Shown here: positions 35,651 through 48,712 of the stretch, in pieces | How the letters are laid out: each line of letters begins with the position of its first letter | How positions within the stretch are numbered: the first letter of the stretch is position 1 | Source of the DNA: Trichuris trichiura | Lineage: Eukaryota > Nematoda > Enoplea > Trichinellida > Trichuridae | Direction: 5' to 3' | DNA: 64,000 nucleotides | Assembly (NCBI GenBank): GCA_037903355.1 | Contig: JBAJFE010000023.1 | Coordinates: 1-64,000, forward strand | Notes under the pieces: generated by a model | Databases searched by the model: none | The model's input: the letters and a program-made list of their open reading frames with translations, nothing else | What the model was told of the DNA's origin: nothing | Translations under genes and position numbers: made by a program

Positions 35651-36559
35651 CTATCCTTTCCATGCACCTTATTCTCAAGTAGAATGTATCTCACCCGCCC
35701 TCCCCTCCGGAAACCAATATCTAAACCCACTATTCCCTATTGGATGTGAACCCCGTATGCATGCTGGAACCTATAGTGCCTACCCTCGCCCTGCCTACTG
35801 CATACTTACACGTTGATCCCGAACTTTTCCATTTTTCTCTTTCTTTTCTTGCTCCTCTTGTTGTCCCTGTTCGTTTCTTCTCGTTTCTTTTCCGTCCTCG
35901 AATTGTCTTCTTGCATCCGTTGGTGTGGATCCTAAACACGGAACCATAAACCTTATGAAATGTTGGACTGCAACCGCGACAGAAAAGACACGCGCCAGTT
36001 GAAAATTTTATTCACGCAATCACACAAAATGTATGCGTAGAAGTGTTATTCACGAAATCAACAAATTCTTCTTTTCATTGTTTTTCAGAGCTTTCAGGAC
36101 TGGCCAGGTCCCGTCGTCAGCAAGTCAGCAGTTGTCCATTCGAGTGCTTTTCCTGAAAAAGAAATTTTTGTCACAAAAAGTCGATTGGACAAAATGTACT
36201 TATCTTTTCAAGAAGAGGGCCAAATTTCTTCAAAGTCGAACTATAAACGCTAAATTAATTAATTAATTTCATATGAACAACATGCGACTGCTACGGTATT
36301 CCCTTCATGCTGTAACATGCATACATGCAGCAGTGACGCGACAATGTCGAACGACGTCCACTTTGTCTCTGTTTAAATTGTTCCACACAACCATTTGGCA
36401 ATTCTAAAAACCTAAAAATGCAATTCTAATCTTGCAAATTTGACTTCCTGCAAAGGGATTACCTTATCAGCATTAGTCGCCAACGCCGTCCTTATCTGCA
36501 TGTCGAAAGACTAAAACGATAAGATTAAATTCTTGAAATTGTACAGTTTCTTTTGCTCT

Positions 36560-36940
36560 ATTGATCACCTAAAAAACCTTGTCGCTTTTCTTTGAATGCG
36601 GAATAATTGTCGCACAAAATTCACTGTTGTGAAGGGGACACCATATGCTAATGACAAGATGTGCTTCGACATTGTCAACCTGAAAGACTGAAACATTATA
36701 TCAAGAAAACTTTTTATTCTATACTTACAGGAAGAGCAATATCTGTTCTTCATTTCGGCAAACAGACTTTTTATCAGTCCGTTGACGACAGGATGAGTCG
36801 AGTTCGGAAAGCTCTGAGAAACATTGCAGCAAACTCGTTTTTGTCAAACGAGTTTTTTCAGTAAATAACACTTCGACACAAAGACAAAAGAAATAGCAAA
36901 CAAAACGTGCGGGGTCAAAATAAGGAACTGTGTAAAGCAC
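36560..36940 (-). CDS. Possible two- or three-exon minus-strand gene, unrecognised
   Basis: A minus-strand frame from 36940 reaches a good donor near 36730 (CTCTTCCT/GTAAGT). It joins in phase, after ~49 nt ending CTTTCAG, to an exon with MSKHILSLAYGVPFTTVNF and a basic end. A further weak donor leads to a short terminal exon. The frame is Cys- and Phe-rich at its start and no family is recognised. Low confidence. Confidence 0.22.
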
Positions 36941-37129
36941 AGCTGCGACTAACGAAAAAGGAGGGAGAGCGATCGCAGTTCAGCCGATGTGGTCGACGAA
37001 AATATCGAAAAATGAAATTAAATTTACTGTGCTCTGCTCACGTCGATGCTTATTATGCAAATTTGACCGTGACCGATAAACCTTTACACTGTTTGCTTTG
37101 CAACGAGTGTGAGTGCTCGGCTGACTAAA

Positions 37130-38170
37130 ACGGAACGAATTATTTACACAAATTATTTACTTTACTAATGCGCCGGATTGGAAGGGAAAGTGCGCAAGCC
37201 TTGAGGCAAATTTTACTTTGAGTAAACATTGCCATATGCAATGAAACTTATTATTTTTTAAAACTGAATTTGATCCTCTCTTAAACACAAATAAAAGGCG
37301 TTATTAATGTGATTGTTTCAACACGTGAGCATGAATGCCAAGAATCGATGAGAAAATGAAAATGCAAATTGAATGAACTTTTTTACCCAACTTCAAAAAG
37401 TATGGTAACTGATAGAAGATAATGCGTTCCAAGAAAGAAACCGCAAATGACAATAGCTTTACTTGTGCTTCAAAGGAATCAATAAGAATCTATCATTGAT
37501 CCAACCAAAACAACAATTTTACCTGAATGTTAAGCCGCAAAGAAGCCAAATGAAATCAAACGATTTATCGATCAATAACTATCGTATATCCCTGCGCTAA
37601 ACAACCATTTCTTCCCACCCGTAAGCAAGACAAACACGTTAAATAATATCAAAATAATAGCATAGTTCTCAATAGCCGTCGTCCAGTGGTGTATTGGGAA
37701 ATGTATTAACGCTACGAAGGGACGTCTGCTCTCACGAAATTGCAGAAAGTCAATTATCCATTGCTCATTTCTAATTGTTCTTAAATCCCCCATTTCCTCT
37801 TCTTTTACCAGGCTCTCTGAATACACTATGCGGATTAGTAAAAGCTTTTTGTAGGCCAATTCATCTGCATAAATTATTCTTCATTCTTCTTTGACATATA
37901 TGCAAACGACTGAAAAATTGATCCGAAGCATATTGGGTAATTAAAGCTCCACTACGATTTATGAAAATTAAAGGGTAATCTGTCCAAATTTATCTCGTTA
38001 AAAAAAACAAACGCTTGTTCAACTTGAAAGTATATCAGTATATGATGATTATTGTTCCGTAGTCTTTGTTCACATTAACACATTCGTTTTGTTAGAACAC
38101 AAGTTGCTTCGTGACAGCATAATGCTTCATTGCTTTTGGGAAATCTTTTATGGCTTTTCCCGTCTTTTGT
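37130..38170. other. AT-rich intergenic DNA
   Basis: No gene or repeat recognised. A 95-codon minus-strand frame (37572-37859) has no support. Confidence 0.4.
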
Positions 38171-38173
38171 TCG

Positions 38174-38466
38174 TGAATTGAACGAAGCAGCTAGTCCAAC
38201 AAGGGATGGATGAGCAGTTACTAGGAAACGATATACAGAACCAATGCATTCCACTTTATTTCAGCGCTGTCCGAATGCTTTAGTTCCGTCGTCAGTGAGA
38301 CGAAGGAAAACTCGTTTTCGGACCTCAGGAAGAGTACTCCTCCATCTCACTGACGACGGAATTAGAGCGTTCAGGAAGCTCTGAAATAAAAAGTTGAGTG
38401 TATTGGTCCTGTACAATTTTCCTTAATAAACGCTCATCCATTCGTTGCTAGAGCAATTGTTTCATT
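38174..38466. repeat. Long foldback, family B, copy 1
   Basis: Arms of about 125 nt around a short centre. Inner arms carry TTCCGTCGTCAGTGAGA and its complement; outer arms carry ATGGATGAGC and GAGCAATTGTTTCA. The outer left arm is more decayed than the right. Same family as 38772-39035. Confidence 0.75.
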
Positions 38467-38771
38467 TAATTACAGATACCACCAGAGAGAAAAAAGGAAA
38501 AAAACTGTAGAGGATCTACAAAGAACCATTCGTTTCTCCGCTTACAAATGCGCGGCATGAGTAATAAGAAAGATTAAAAGTTTGAATCTTTCACTTACGA
38601 AATAATAATGTACCTCAGTTTTTCAAAATGAAAACAACGTATTTCATTCCATTAAAAAAATCATGACAAAGCCGTGCTATCATAAACACGGGGAGCTTTT
38701 GTGACGGGCGCCTGTTTCATGTTTGTTAGATCTCCTACCAGTTTTCCCCCTTTTGTCTGTGTTGCTGTCTG

Positions 38772-39035
38772 TAATTAATTGAAACAATTGCTCTCCCAAC
38801 GAATGAATGAGCGATTATTGGGAAAAATTCAAAAACAATACAGTCGCCGTTTTATTCAGAGCTTTCCGAACGCTCTAGTTTTGTCATCAGTGAGATGGAG
38901 GAGTTTCTGAAGGAACTGACAACGGAACTAGTGCGTTCCGAAAGCACTGAATAAAACGGTGACTGTATCGTTTTTGAATTTCTCCCAACAATCGCTCATA
39001 AATTCATTGGTAGAGCAATTGTTTCGATTAATTAC
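38772..39035. repeat. Long foldback, family B, copy 2
   Basis: Near-symmetrical hairpin from TAATTAATTGAAACAATTGC to GCAATTGTTTCGATTAATTA. The middle of each arm has ACAGTCGCCGTTTTATTCAG and its complement, and the centre has CATCAGTGAGATGGAGGAG. Arms are about 120 nt. No ORF. It lies 306 nt from copy 1, so the pair may come from one duplication. Confidence 0.85.
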
Positions 39036-39837
39036 GGATACAATCACACATGAAAAAAACGGGAAAAACGGCAGAAGATGGAACAAACAGCGTTGTTAAC
39101 AATCATAAATCAAATCTATTTATAATCACGGTGATAGTTGTAAAAAATTACTAATTAGCTTCAATTCACTTTCAGGTATCGCTTAGTTCACTTCTTTTGC
39201 TCAGTAAAGGAATTGCATACAACATTTAATGAAGAATTCGTTCATACATGTATACCTATGATTAGTAATACTTTTGCAAAACCTATAAACAAATGGAAAG
39301 CTTTTGAAAAAGGAATCCTTAAACTACTGCAAGTCTGGAACTTATCATTTTCCTAAAATAATTAAATAAATAATAACAAAGCACTTTAAACGTGCAAGCA
39401 GATTAACAATAGTAAAAACAAAGAGCGTTTGTTAAAAGATTCCACATCTTATAATGCACATCAGTTTTTCAATGTCTTCACGGCAATCATTCGCTTAATA
39501 AAGATGAAGAAGACAAAATATGATGAATCAAAGCATACGATAAACCGCTCTTCTCTTCACCAATAACGTTTGTACTTAAAGAGCTGTTCTTAACTTCTAT
39601 ATTTGAATACATTGCTGATAATGAGAACTATGGATTACTTAACTTCCGATAGTTCATTACATGTTTGCCAAATCTTCGATTATACGGACAAATTACGATG
39701 AAAACGTCAAGTTCATACAATGAAATACAATCCTTGGATGATTCTAACCTACCGCTGCTAAAGTATAAAAGATAAAAAACCGCTTTCAAGGGTAACTCAA
39801 AGACAGGAATTTTAGCTGTACTTCGAACAACCAAAGG
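39036..39837. other. AT-rich intergenic DNA
   Basis: No gene recognised. Confidence 0.4.
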
Positions 39838-40002
39838 TTTTCTTTGTTGAAAAATTCTTCTTTACGGTTTGAACCCGTTATGTTTTCACGTAACGTTTAT
39901 GGGACCCCACAGCTCCGTCTACAATGTTCATGAGGGAAATATACGTTACGTGAAAACAAAACGCATTCAAACCGTAAAGAAGAATTTTTCAACAAAGAAA
40001 AC
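39838..40002. repeat. Foldback element, copy 3
   Basis: Arms of about 60 nt: TTTTCTTTGTTGAAAAATTC and TTTACGGTTTGAACCCGTTA on the left, mirrored on the right. A Lys-rich tail just outside the right arm (CCGTTACGAAGAGAAAA) also occurs outside the right arm of copy 5, showing that the two share extra flanking sequence. Confidence 0.82.
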
Positions 40003-41195
40003 TAAAACAGCCGTTACGAAGAGAAAAAAGAAAAAGTGCCAAAAGTTTTAGCGAAATAATGGCATCATACTGAATAATATTTTATGGATTTCATCACGTT
40101 ACGTTGGGATCAACCGGATCATATACCTTCATTAAACAGAGAAAGTATACTTTTCTGATATTACAAGTGTCTTCTTTAACATTAAACGACAGCCTCACAA
40201 CAATGCAACTATTTCAAGACCGTTCTATCATTATGGCTGAACAGTGGGCATAATTTTAAATAATTGCAACACGTCTCATTTTGCTACTTTGTACTCCTCA
40301 ATATTGCATCGGAAATGGACTTCATATTATATTAACGCTGTCTGAAAAAATGAAACAGAAGTTTTTCTTGATTCATCAATGGACAATAAGTGATTGTTAC
40401 ATTTAATTTAATCAAAACATTTTCCGCTTTTTGTCAGAATGGATTTCAACTTTTTCTTTCATAATTTAACCGAGAATTAACCCTTCGTGAATTACAATAA
40501 CAATTTTAAAAAGTCGCTTAAATGTTTCAATAACATCCTTTTAATAAAATAAAACAACATTGGAAAAACTGTCGCTGACATAACAATTTTCTTCGCCGTA
40601 AACAACTACTAGTAAATGAATCACAAATAAGGAAGTAAAACTAAGTAAAAAGTCCTATCTTTGCGTATTACAAAAGCGGAGAAAATAAATTATTGTTACG
40701 AGGTGAAATTGCTCCGCCAAGACAACTATTCATTAATTTGATGCCAATACAATCTAAATAATCAGAAACGACTGCAAGTTCCAGTCAGAATAAATTATTT
40801 AACAGTGCACATCTAAAACTCAAAAAATTACTCAAAACAAGTACGCTTAAACCTGCTGCGTCCTTCCTTAATTTTTACCGACAAAATTAGTTTCATATTT
40901 TTGCATTCGTAATGAAATTGCAAACGTCGTACGAACCGCACATCCGTTAACGCTGTTTTGAAAACATTTACAAAAACTACAAACAAATTATTTTTCCAAC
41001 ATTTCAATAAGCATCAACGGAATTGGCGTCCATTTATCTTTTCAATTTCTACCATCATAATTTCTCCTATGAGATTGAAACTTTACAGTAAGGAGAGATA
41101 TTCTTTTATCTATCAAATTTATTAAAATATATGCTGAGCGGATATTATTTTAAAACTTTCAAACTGCTCTTAAAATGAACGTTCCAATGTTTTAG
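40003..41195. other. AT-rich intergenic DNA
   Basis: No gene recognised in about 1.2 kb; composition is strongly AT-rich. Confidence 0.4.
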
Positions 41196-41217
41196 AGTGA
41201 AAAGAGCAATCGATGAA

Positions 41218-42301
41218 ATGGACGGAAACGGGACAACAGCTGAAAATGATGCGCCAACTGGTAGTACCGATTCAATTACAATTTCTTCTTGCGAAGAAGC
41301 GGAAATTCGCTTTAGAGACGATACAGTAAAAAGATCATAAGAATAATCACCAAAATGAACAATCCATTAATGTTTTGTAGATGCGACTTCTTGGTACGGG
41401 ACCGTTTAGTTTCATTTTGAGTTTCTTTTACGGAAAGCCTGTCCCGTTAAAAAATATATAATTTTCCGGAGATTTCGGGTCAATCGTGCCCTGTCTTCAG
41501 CGGTGGTAAAATAAAGTTAAAATAAGACTTTATTTTACCCGAAAGCTAAGGGAAAATTAAAACTTTTCAACGGGATAGGCTTTCCATAAACGAAACTCAA
41601 CATGAATCCATTAATGTTTATATGAAAGAAGTACGCAAAATTGATCACTTCAATGTCATTTTAAATAGTCTAAGTTGCTTGCTTAAGAAGAATTTAACAG
41701 TAGATATATTTAACAAATACATTATAAATTAAATCTAAAACTTTATCTGATGAAATTGACACGATGAGTAACTTTCTGTTTAAAATATAAACAACAGAAT
41801 TTTCGGCAATGATGGAACTTATCTTTTTCCTACTATGTTGAACAGATAAATGATACAAATAGTTTTTTTCATAATTTCACAAATCTAACCATGTTTCGCA
41901 CATTATGTTTACATAAATTGTAACATAAACACTAGGGAATAGGGTCAGCTAATTTGCATTACCTTCCTCATCGCAAACAAAACAGCAATAGTACTTAATC
42001 AATGTAAACGAACTATAGCAGAAGATCAGCTGAACTACTTCTTAAAATGAACCAGCTAACTGAAGATTCAACGTCAATTTGTGTTCTTAAGCCGCTTATA
42101 GTAAACTCTAAAGAGTCAAACATCAATTTGCATAAGGCCGATTTTTAGGGTATATAATACCTACACACTGCTCGGCAGTTCATTGCGTCTTTGACCGTCT
42201 GTGCTGTAAGCTTGCAGTGTGCACAGAGTGGTGTAACCTGTTGCAGATCATGTGCTGCGTGGCGCGGTATGGGGTGAGGTGTGTTGTGACGCGGCGCGGC
42301 G

Positions 42302-42341
<40 letters not shown>

Positions 42342-43699
42342 TCCTTAGCTTCTCGTCCTAGTGGCGATTATGTCTTCGCCGTGCAGTGACAATTTGGCGA
42401 ACGCTCAGCGAGGCCACCACCCATCCACTAGCGTGGAAGCAAAAGGAACATAGAAACAAAACTAGACAACGTCCATATCTACAATTTTCGAAAACATTCG
42501 AAAGTTTCATTTATGGAATGATCCTTTGTTAATAGAAACTAAATATTGCACGTAAATCAATCCGTTCTTTGAGAAAAGTCTTGTGTTTATTATGACAAAC
42601 GGGATTATGAAGTATTGTGACGCCGTAATATTTCTTTCAAAAATTTAGCAGTTTCCAACCCTAAAATTTAGCGTCTTTTAAGATAAAGTTTATTTCATAA
42701 ACGATAAGCTGTGCAGTTGTCGAGTGCCACGAAGGCCGGACGGCTCAACATGGAGCTGACGGTGAAGGTGTCCGCCAAAGTTGGTTGCATAGAGTGGCTT
42801 GCAACCACGAATACCGACTCAACGGGCGGCTCACGTTACGCGGATGACGAGTCTCGATTTGACCCGATAGGTTTGCACTTAACTTTAACGCATTAAACTT
42901 TTTTTTTTAAAAACAAGTTGGAAAACTGCAAAACATTTGCAAAAATACTTTACAAAAACCCATCCGTTATGAAGAAAGAAATGAAGAAACTATTCCATCA
43001 CGAATGAATTCCCTTTAACTATTTAAATGTAAATTCATGCAAAACCTCCAATGTATTTTTCTGAGATAACCAATAAAATATTATATACTCAAAACAGAAC
43101 AACTGTGCCCCATTAATGATAAAAACAAAGGAAATGTGATTGCGATTGTAGCCTCTGTGATTTATTTGTAAACGTTATTGCGTCTCTCACAAGAAACTGT
43201 TTTCATAAGTTGGCAAAAGAAGGACGCGAGCAAAAATAGTGAACTTAAGCATTCCCTACGTACTACAGCGCGATTTCTATTCTTCTGCGCGTATACTTTG
43301 TCTTCCATCAGTACTAGATAATTTTGTTCGTAATTCTCTCCTGAAAATTGATCCACTTTTCTCTGTTCTAAAGATACTTTGGAAGTTACACAAAAAGAAA
43401 ACATATTCATTCTACTAAAATGTTCATCATTCATTCAACGTTCTTATAGCAGCATCAGCGAATCTTGAAATACTGTACGTGAAAGGTCGTCATACTCAAC
43501 TAATCAAAATCATCTTCAAAATAGCTAATATTCAAGAACAAAAATATCACTAAAACCAGCAAAAGGTTTGGTCAAAATAAGAATCACTATACGACGAACA
43601 CTTCTGAAATGCTCTTAAAAAATTGTAGATTTTGCAATGCTTTTAAGTGACATTATGCCGGACGAAAAGGACGGACAACAAAGAAGAAACGTGCAGTGA
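41218..43699 (+). CDS. Candidate 110-aa protein, three exons with long introns, unrecognised
   Basis: Exons 41218-41325, 42717-42870 and 43629-43699 join without a phase break to 110 codons and a TGA. The ATG lies 22 nt after TTTTAG, an acceptor-like end. Exon 1 is acidic and Ser/Thr-rich (SCEEAEIRFRDDT). Exon 2 is GC-rich relative to its surroundings, as coding DNA here tends to be, and reads MELTVKVSAKVGCIEWLA. Exon 3 reads FAMLLSDIMPDEKDGQQRRN. The introns are 1.39 kb and 0.76 kb, much longer than elsewhere in the window, and the first holds a foldback element and a GT microsatellite. No signal peptide or membrane segment. Donors are GTAAAA and GTTTGC, both weak, so the model is tentative. 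Confidence 0.42.
41412..41605. repeat. Foldback element, copy 4
   Basis: Arms begin TCATTTTGAGTTTC and contain TTTACGGAAAGCCTGTCCCG, mirrored at the right end. Between them lies GATTTCGGGTC, then CTGTCTTCAGCGGT, the internal motif shared with copies 5 and 6. Inserted in the first intron of the 110-aa candidate gene. Confidence 0.82.
42301..42340 (+). repeat. (GT)n microsatellite with (GC)n tail
   Basis: About 30 nt of alternating G and T followed by CGCGCGCG. It sits in an unusually GC-rich patch (42180-42440) downstream of TATATAATA at 42152-42160. Alternating purine-pyrimidine DNA of this kind can adopt Z-form. Confidence 0.9.
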
Positions 43700-44175
43700 T
43701 CAAATAGTATATTGATAGAGCTTTCGGGTGAAAAGGAACTGTATTTCTTTTCATACACAATTTCGTTAAAACCATTTTACTAGTCACTAAATTTAACTTA
43801 ACATTAATGGCGTCCTTTCCTAATAGGCTCTATTTTTTTAATGCATAAATTTAGGGAAAGCAGTTTGCTCCATTTGAGAGCAGTTATGAATAAAAGGTCG
43901 AAATTATTTCCAGCCAACGTGGTCCCAGTTAGGTCAACGAATGTCACAGTTATTTGCTTCTGATGAATTGAGAATTTCCTGCATTAATAATTGCCGTACA
44001 ATCACTGACTTATACAAAGTTCTTTCAAAGATTTCGTGAGATACTGTGAAAAACTAAAAAATTAAAACAAGACATGCAGAAACATAAGCGCGTAGATTGG
44101 CTACGTATTTGAGGGCAGATAGAATCAAATGACGAAGTAATACAGATTCACAGTTACGGGAAAAGTCCGTTATTG
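43700..44175. other. AT-rich DNA
   Basis: No gene recognised. Confidence 0.4.
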
Positions 44176-44432
44176 ACACACTTTTACGGTTTTAACCCGT
44201 TTTTCCACATAACGTTTATTGCTTTAATAAACGTTCTTCATAAATGGAGCTTTCGGCTCCTAAGTTGACCCGTCTTCAGCGTGAACAGTGCCCGCCATGG
44301 GGCCAGTACGGAGAGCGGCCCGACGGCGAACACTGTTCACGCTGAAAACGGAAGTACCCGAAAGCGCCGTGACGAATGTTTATAACAGCGATAAACGTTA
44401 TGTGGAAAAAGTGGTAAAAACCTTAAAGTTTT
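44176..44432. repeat. Foldback element, copy 5
   Basis: Outer arms: TTTTACGGTTTTAACCCG and TTCCACATAACGTTTAT, mirrored at the right. Inner arms: GTCTTCAGCGTGAACAGTG and CACTGTTCACGCTGAAAAC. GCTTTCGGCTCC stands where copies 4 and 6 have the TTTCGGGTC word. Interior is GC-rich. Confidence 0.82.
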
Positions 44433-45905
44433 TCAAAAAGAAATGTAAAAATCCGTTACGAAGAAAACAGAAAAAGAGTGCTTTATTTTAAAAAGCCAAT
44501 ATCAATTCAATTCTTCAAAGTATGGTGGAGATCAGATACACTGTTAGTTATTTTTACAATCGAAAAGAAAACTGAAAGGAAGAATATCTTTTAAGTTCTA
44601 CTTCTCCTCTGAGAAATATTGAATGTTTCATAACGACGAAATACACAAACGCCAATCATTGGGAAACAATAGCATTTCAGTTCACATCATTCTCCTTCAA
44701 GTAAAATAGTAGTAGCAAATGTTCAAACTTAACGCACATTTTCCGTATGTTCAGCTGGTTTTTTCGCTTCAGAATTGCGTCATGTAAAGGAATCGACTTG
44801 GAGTAAATATGTTTTCCAGTTGTCCTTAATTTCGGCGTATGTAATAGGGTGACTCAAAACATGCTAAGAAGAGCACTTCTAGTCATTACAACGGACCATC
44901 CTTACAAAAATTGCTCCCAATTTTGGTAGTTTAATTTCTTTTCAGGCTTCTAGCACGTATTAACTTTTCCCATCGAATAAGCAACCTTGTCTGAGTATTT
45001 CAATTAATATTGAAAAACATTGCTCAAAAATTGATAAGAAACATAGTTATCAATGAAAAACTCGCCTTTAACTTTGCGTAGGCGCTGGCAAAACTTTACA
45101 GACCGCCGAGAATGTCAAAACTGTGCATGGTCAATGTTGTCTAACTAATGTTTTAATTAGCCGAATGAAAACATGCGCTCTTTCGATTTCAAAAAGTTTG
45201 AACTTCCACTTACTTGCTTGGAAGTATAAAGAGCAGCGGGACTGTGAAAATCAGGTGGATTTTACTGCATGAATGTATTTGTTTAAAAGCTATACAGTAT
45301 CTCAGTAGTCAGGTACTTTTTCAAACATTTTTTTAGTTTAGTTGTTTCTTTTTTCTTTTTTCGTAAGGGTGGCGCATATAGTTATTATAACGGACCTCGA
45401 TTGATTTGAAAGCTTCGCACTTAACGTTTAAGCAATAAACGTTATTTTAAAAAGCTGGTTGAAAGGCTGCCAAAATGTTGCAGGAAGCATCTATATTAAC
45501 GCAAAATATAACTGGCTTACATTGCTAAGTACAATAAATGTACGTCTTAAACAGGGCGTCAACATAGCACAGGATTGCCGACCACTTTAAAGAATCATCA
45601 TGCAATGATGCAAAAGTCTTCACTCAGACAAAAGAATTGAATGTAGAAAATTGAGATATTAAAAATCAGTTACAAAAGCATTCGAGCGCCACAACGGTAA
45701 TAATCGAAACCGTATTGTTTTTTGCCTTAGTTGAAAGTAGCGTTTTGTAACTTTAGCGCTGCAATAACCGTTTCCGAACTTGACTTCCGTCTGCGGAAGA
45801 ATAGAATGGATAAATAACAATATTAACATTGTAGGCTGTGATTCTGCTGCACGCTGTGCCATTCCTTAGCAGCATATCTCTTAGTTCGCGCATCGTAAAG
45901 GCCGT
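44433..45905. other. AT-rich DNA left of the retroelement
   Basis: No gene recognised. It may include the 3' end and LTR of the minus-strand Gypsy element, but no LTR pair could be identified by eye. Confidence 0.35.
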
Positions 45906-47418
45906 TCAACCATCGGAGTGAGCGTAAGCAGGGACGCCGAACAAAGAGAACAATTCAGTAAGAACCTTTATAACTGAAGAACTTGACATATCACGGCACG
46001 AGAAAGCAAAAGGGAATCTAGAGTATTCATCCATAACACACAACTGGAATGGACTCGCGGAGTCGCCAGACAGTGGACCCTTGAAGTCCAAGTTCAGTCA
46101 TTCGAATAGTTGAGTAGCCTTACGGAGACTCGTTTTTCCGGGGCTACAGAACATGGGTTTACATTCTGTACATACTCGCCACCCACTGACTATCTGCCTG
46201 ATTCCATCAAGTCAGCAGGTAAGATTCTTAAATCTCATAAAGTGCTGCGAGGGGGTCGCTCCTGGATGACAGAAATTTTCATGCAACAGCTTCAGCTGAT
46301 TCCCATCAAAAGCTACCGAGCCGCGGGCGATCCCTGAAAACTCGTCCAGCAGGACATTGTCCTTTCTGAGGCGGCGAATACCGTCTAAGTCTCGGCGGCA
46401 TAGTTTTGTCCGCCATCGCAATATTTTGTCGTTTTTTATTTTACTCCAATACTGCTTACTAAACATGAAGATCACTGGAGGCTTGTCCGTTTTTACCGTG
46501 AGATGTTTCGCGGTTATGTAGTGCTGCCAGCGCCGCACTGCTTCGATGACAGCATAGGCTTTATTTCTGCAGCGGCGTATCGTTTTTCATGTGGCTGTAG
46601 AGTGCGTGAAAAGAAGGCTACGGGTCTACGTAGCCAGATTCAGCACGGCGACTAACGCAACCTCAGATGCGTCAGTTTCCACCTCAAAGCATAACGACTC
46701 ATCAACAGCCTGGACACCTGACCTTTCTATGTCACTCTTCAGTAGCTGGAATGCGCTTTTCGCTTCAGCCGTTAATGGGAAGGCGGCGGTTCGTACAAGT
46801 AGCCTCACCTTGTTAGAATAATTAAATATTCACTGGGAGCAATACGCGAATAGCCTGAAAACTTGCTGCAAAAATTTTTTATCTCTCGGTATGGGAAGGG
46901 TTCGGATGGAGTTCACCATTTTCGATTTCATATTCCGGAATGCAAAGTTTTCTTGTCGAAAAGGTACACTTATCTTCTTTGAGTATGAAATTCCATTTCT
47001 GCACAGCTTCCAGGAAGTTTTCCACATTTTTATCGTGGTCGGCCTGCGTTGATCCACAAACCGTAATATAATCAAGGGACGCAAAAGTCCCTTCTAAGCG
47101 CTTGTCTTTGATGAACACGTCGACGATTTGCTGAAAGTGCGCGACCCCGTTAGTTACTGCAAACCGTACACGCGTGCATTGTTATTACCCGCCAGCTGCT
47201 CCAAACGCGGCGTACGGGTTGTCCTGAGGGTGAAGAAGGACTTTGTGATACTACTGAAGAACCTGTACTTTGCCAAAGTGTACATCAAAGAGTCGATTCT
47301 GAGTAAGGGATAGCAATGTTGAAGCGTAAACCTACACGTCGTTTGCGAATGGTCAATGACGAGCCGACTCTTTCGTCTTTAACAACTAATACTTGAGCTC
47401 GCCATGGCGAGTTACTAT

Positions 47419-48712
47419 TGCGTTGTTTCATAAGTTCGTTTCGTTTTCTTTAGAAGTAAATTCTTTTCGTACGCGGTTGCTCTCATGCCAAGCTGTATAT
47501 ATCATTCAATACTTCTCGATGTTATCTGCAAGTTAGTGTAGTTAGATTTTAATATCGCGCTCTTGAGAAGTTTCAGCTTAACTGGAAAGATGGAGTGCCA
47601 GGTTGACAAATAGGAGCATCTCCGACACGTGCTCCTTTTCCTGTATAACGGAAGATTAAGTGCTGTCGCAGCGGCTGAAAAGATCCAGGCGGTCTACGGG
47701 GAAAAGGCTATCAGCGATCGAGCAGCTAGAAAGTGGTTCTCCCGCTTTAGGGAAGAAAATTTCGATCTGACTCACAGTGCAAAGTCAGGGAGGCCAAGCG
47801 ACTTTGATGAAGAGAGACTGAACGCCCCAGTGCACGAAGATCCACAATAGTCGACAAGCGAACTGGCCGAGAAGATTGGCTGCAGTCATGTGACTGTGAG
47901 CCGACATTTGCTATCTATGGGAAAGGTACAGAAAATGGGATTATGGGTGCCACATCAGCTGAGTCAAGATGACAAAATTCAGCGCGTTTAAGCCGCAGGT
48001 TCTCTTCTCGTTCGATACCGTCAAGCTGTGGCCCAACGTCGCCCGTTCTTCAGCCAGATCATTACAGGTGAGGATAAGTAGTGTCTGTTCGTCAACATGA
48101 AACAATGGAAGGAGTGGCTGAGTCCTGGTGAGGATCCAACCCCGCGAGCGAAGCCCAAATGGCACGAACGAAAGACTATGCTGTCCGTCCGGCAGGATTG
48201 TGAGGGTTTTATATATTTCGAATTGTTTCCAAAGAACCAGGCTGTCACCGCCACAATTTTTGTGGAACAATTACGGCGTTTGGCGAGCGCAGTTCAGCAG
48301 AAAAGGCAAAAGAAGCAACATGACATCATGCTGCAGCACGACAATGCCCGACCGCACACAGCAATAATCGCAAAAACAGCCATCCAAAAACTCGGATGGC
48401 AGGTGCTTCCTTATCCGGGTTATTCTCCTGACCTCGCTCCATCCGACTATCACCTTTTCTGTTAGCTCGCTGTCAATCTGCGCGGTGTTTCCTTCAATAA
48501 TGACGAAGACCTCCAAAAATGGCTCTCCGATTTCTTCTCCTCCTCCAAACTCCCACATTTCTACCGACGCGGGATACAACAGCTGGCCAGTCGTTGGGAA
48601 GAAGTCGTGAATAGTGAAGGGGAATACATTGTCGACTAAACAGTGTGTATTTTCGACAGAAAAAATTAAGTTAAAGTAGTCGAAAAAAGCGGAACGAACG
48701 TATGAAACAATC
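47419..48712 (+). mobile_element. Mariner-family DNA transposon, inactive
   Basis: About 1.29 kb, the usual mariner length. Inverted ends: left TTGTTTCATAAGTTCGTT, right (read inward) TTGTTTCATACGTTCGTT. The transposase starts at the ATG at 47590. N-terminal helix-turn-helix includes RAARKWFSRFREENFDL and SGRPSDFDEERL. Catalytic landmarks include HDNARPHTA and YSPDLAPSDYHLF, the D34D signature. At least four nonsense codons: 47611-47613, 47848-47850, one at the GEDK-stop position (near 48079), and one straight after HLFC (near 48463). It lies opposite in strand to the Gypsy element and interrupts it, so it is the younger insertion. Confidence 0.9.

Noticed and set aside
35121..35678. Four overlapping frames with HTTC/RHTTCD-type repeats and a lysine/proline-rich minus-strand frame
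   Set aside because: All come from the 21-bp minisatellite and the C/T/G hairpin; no splice sites or unique coding sequence.
34560..36760. Possible homology between the exon-like blocks near 34.65 and 36.68 kb (both CAG/GTTnACA starts)
   Set aside because: Similarity fades after about 15 nt and is explained by shared splice-site context.
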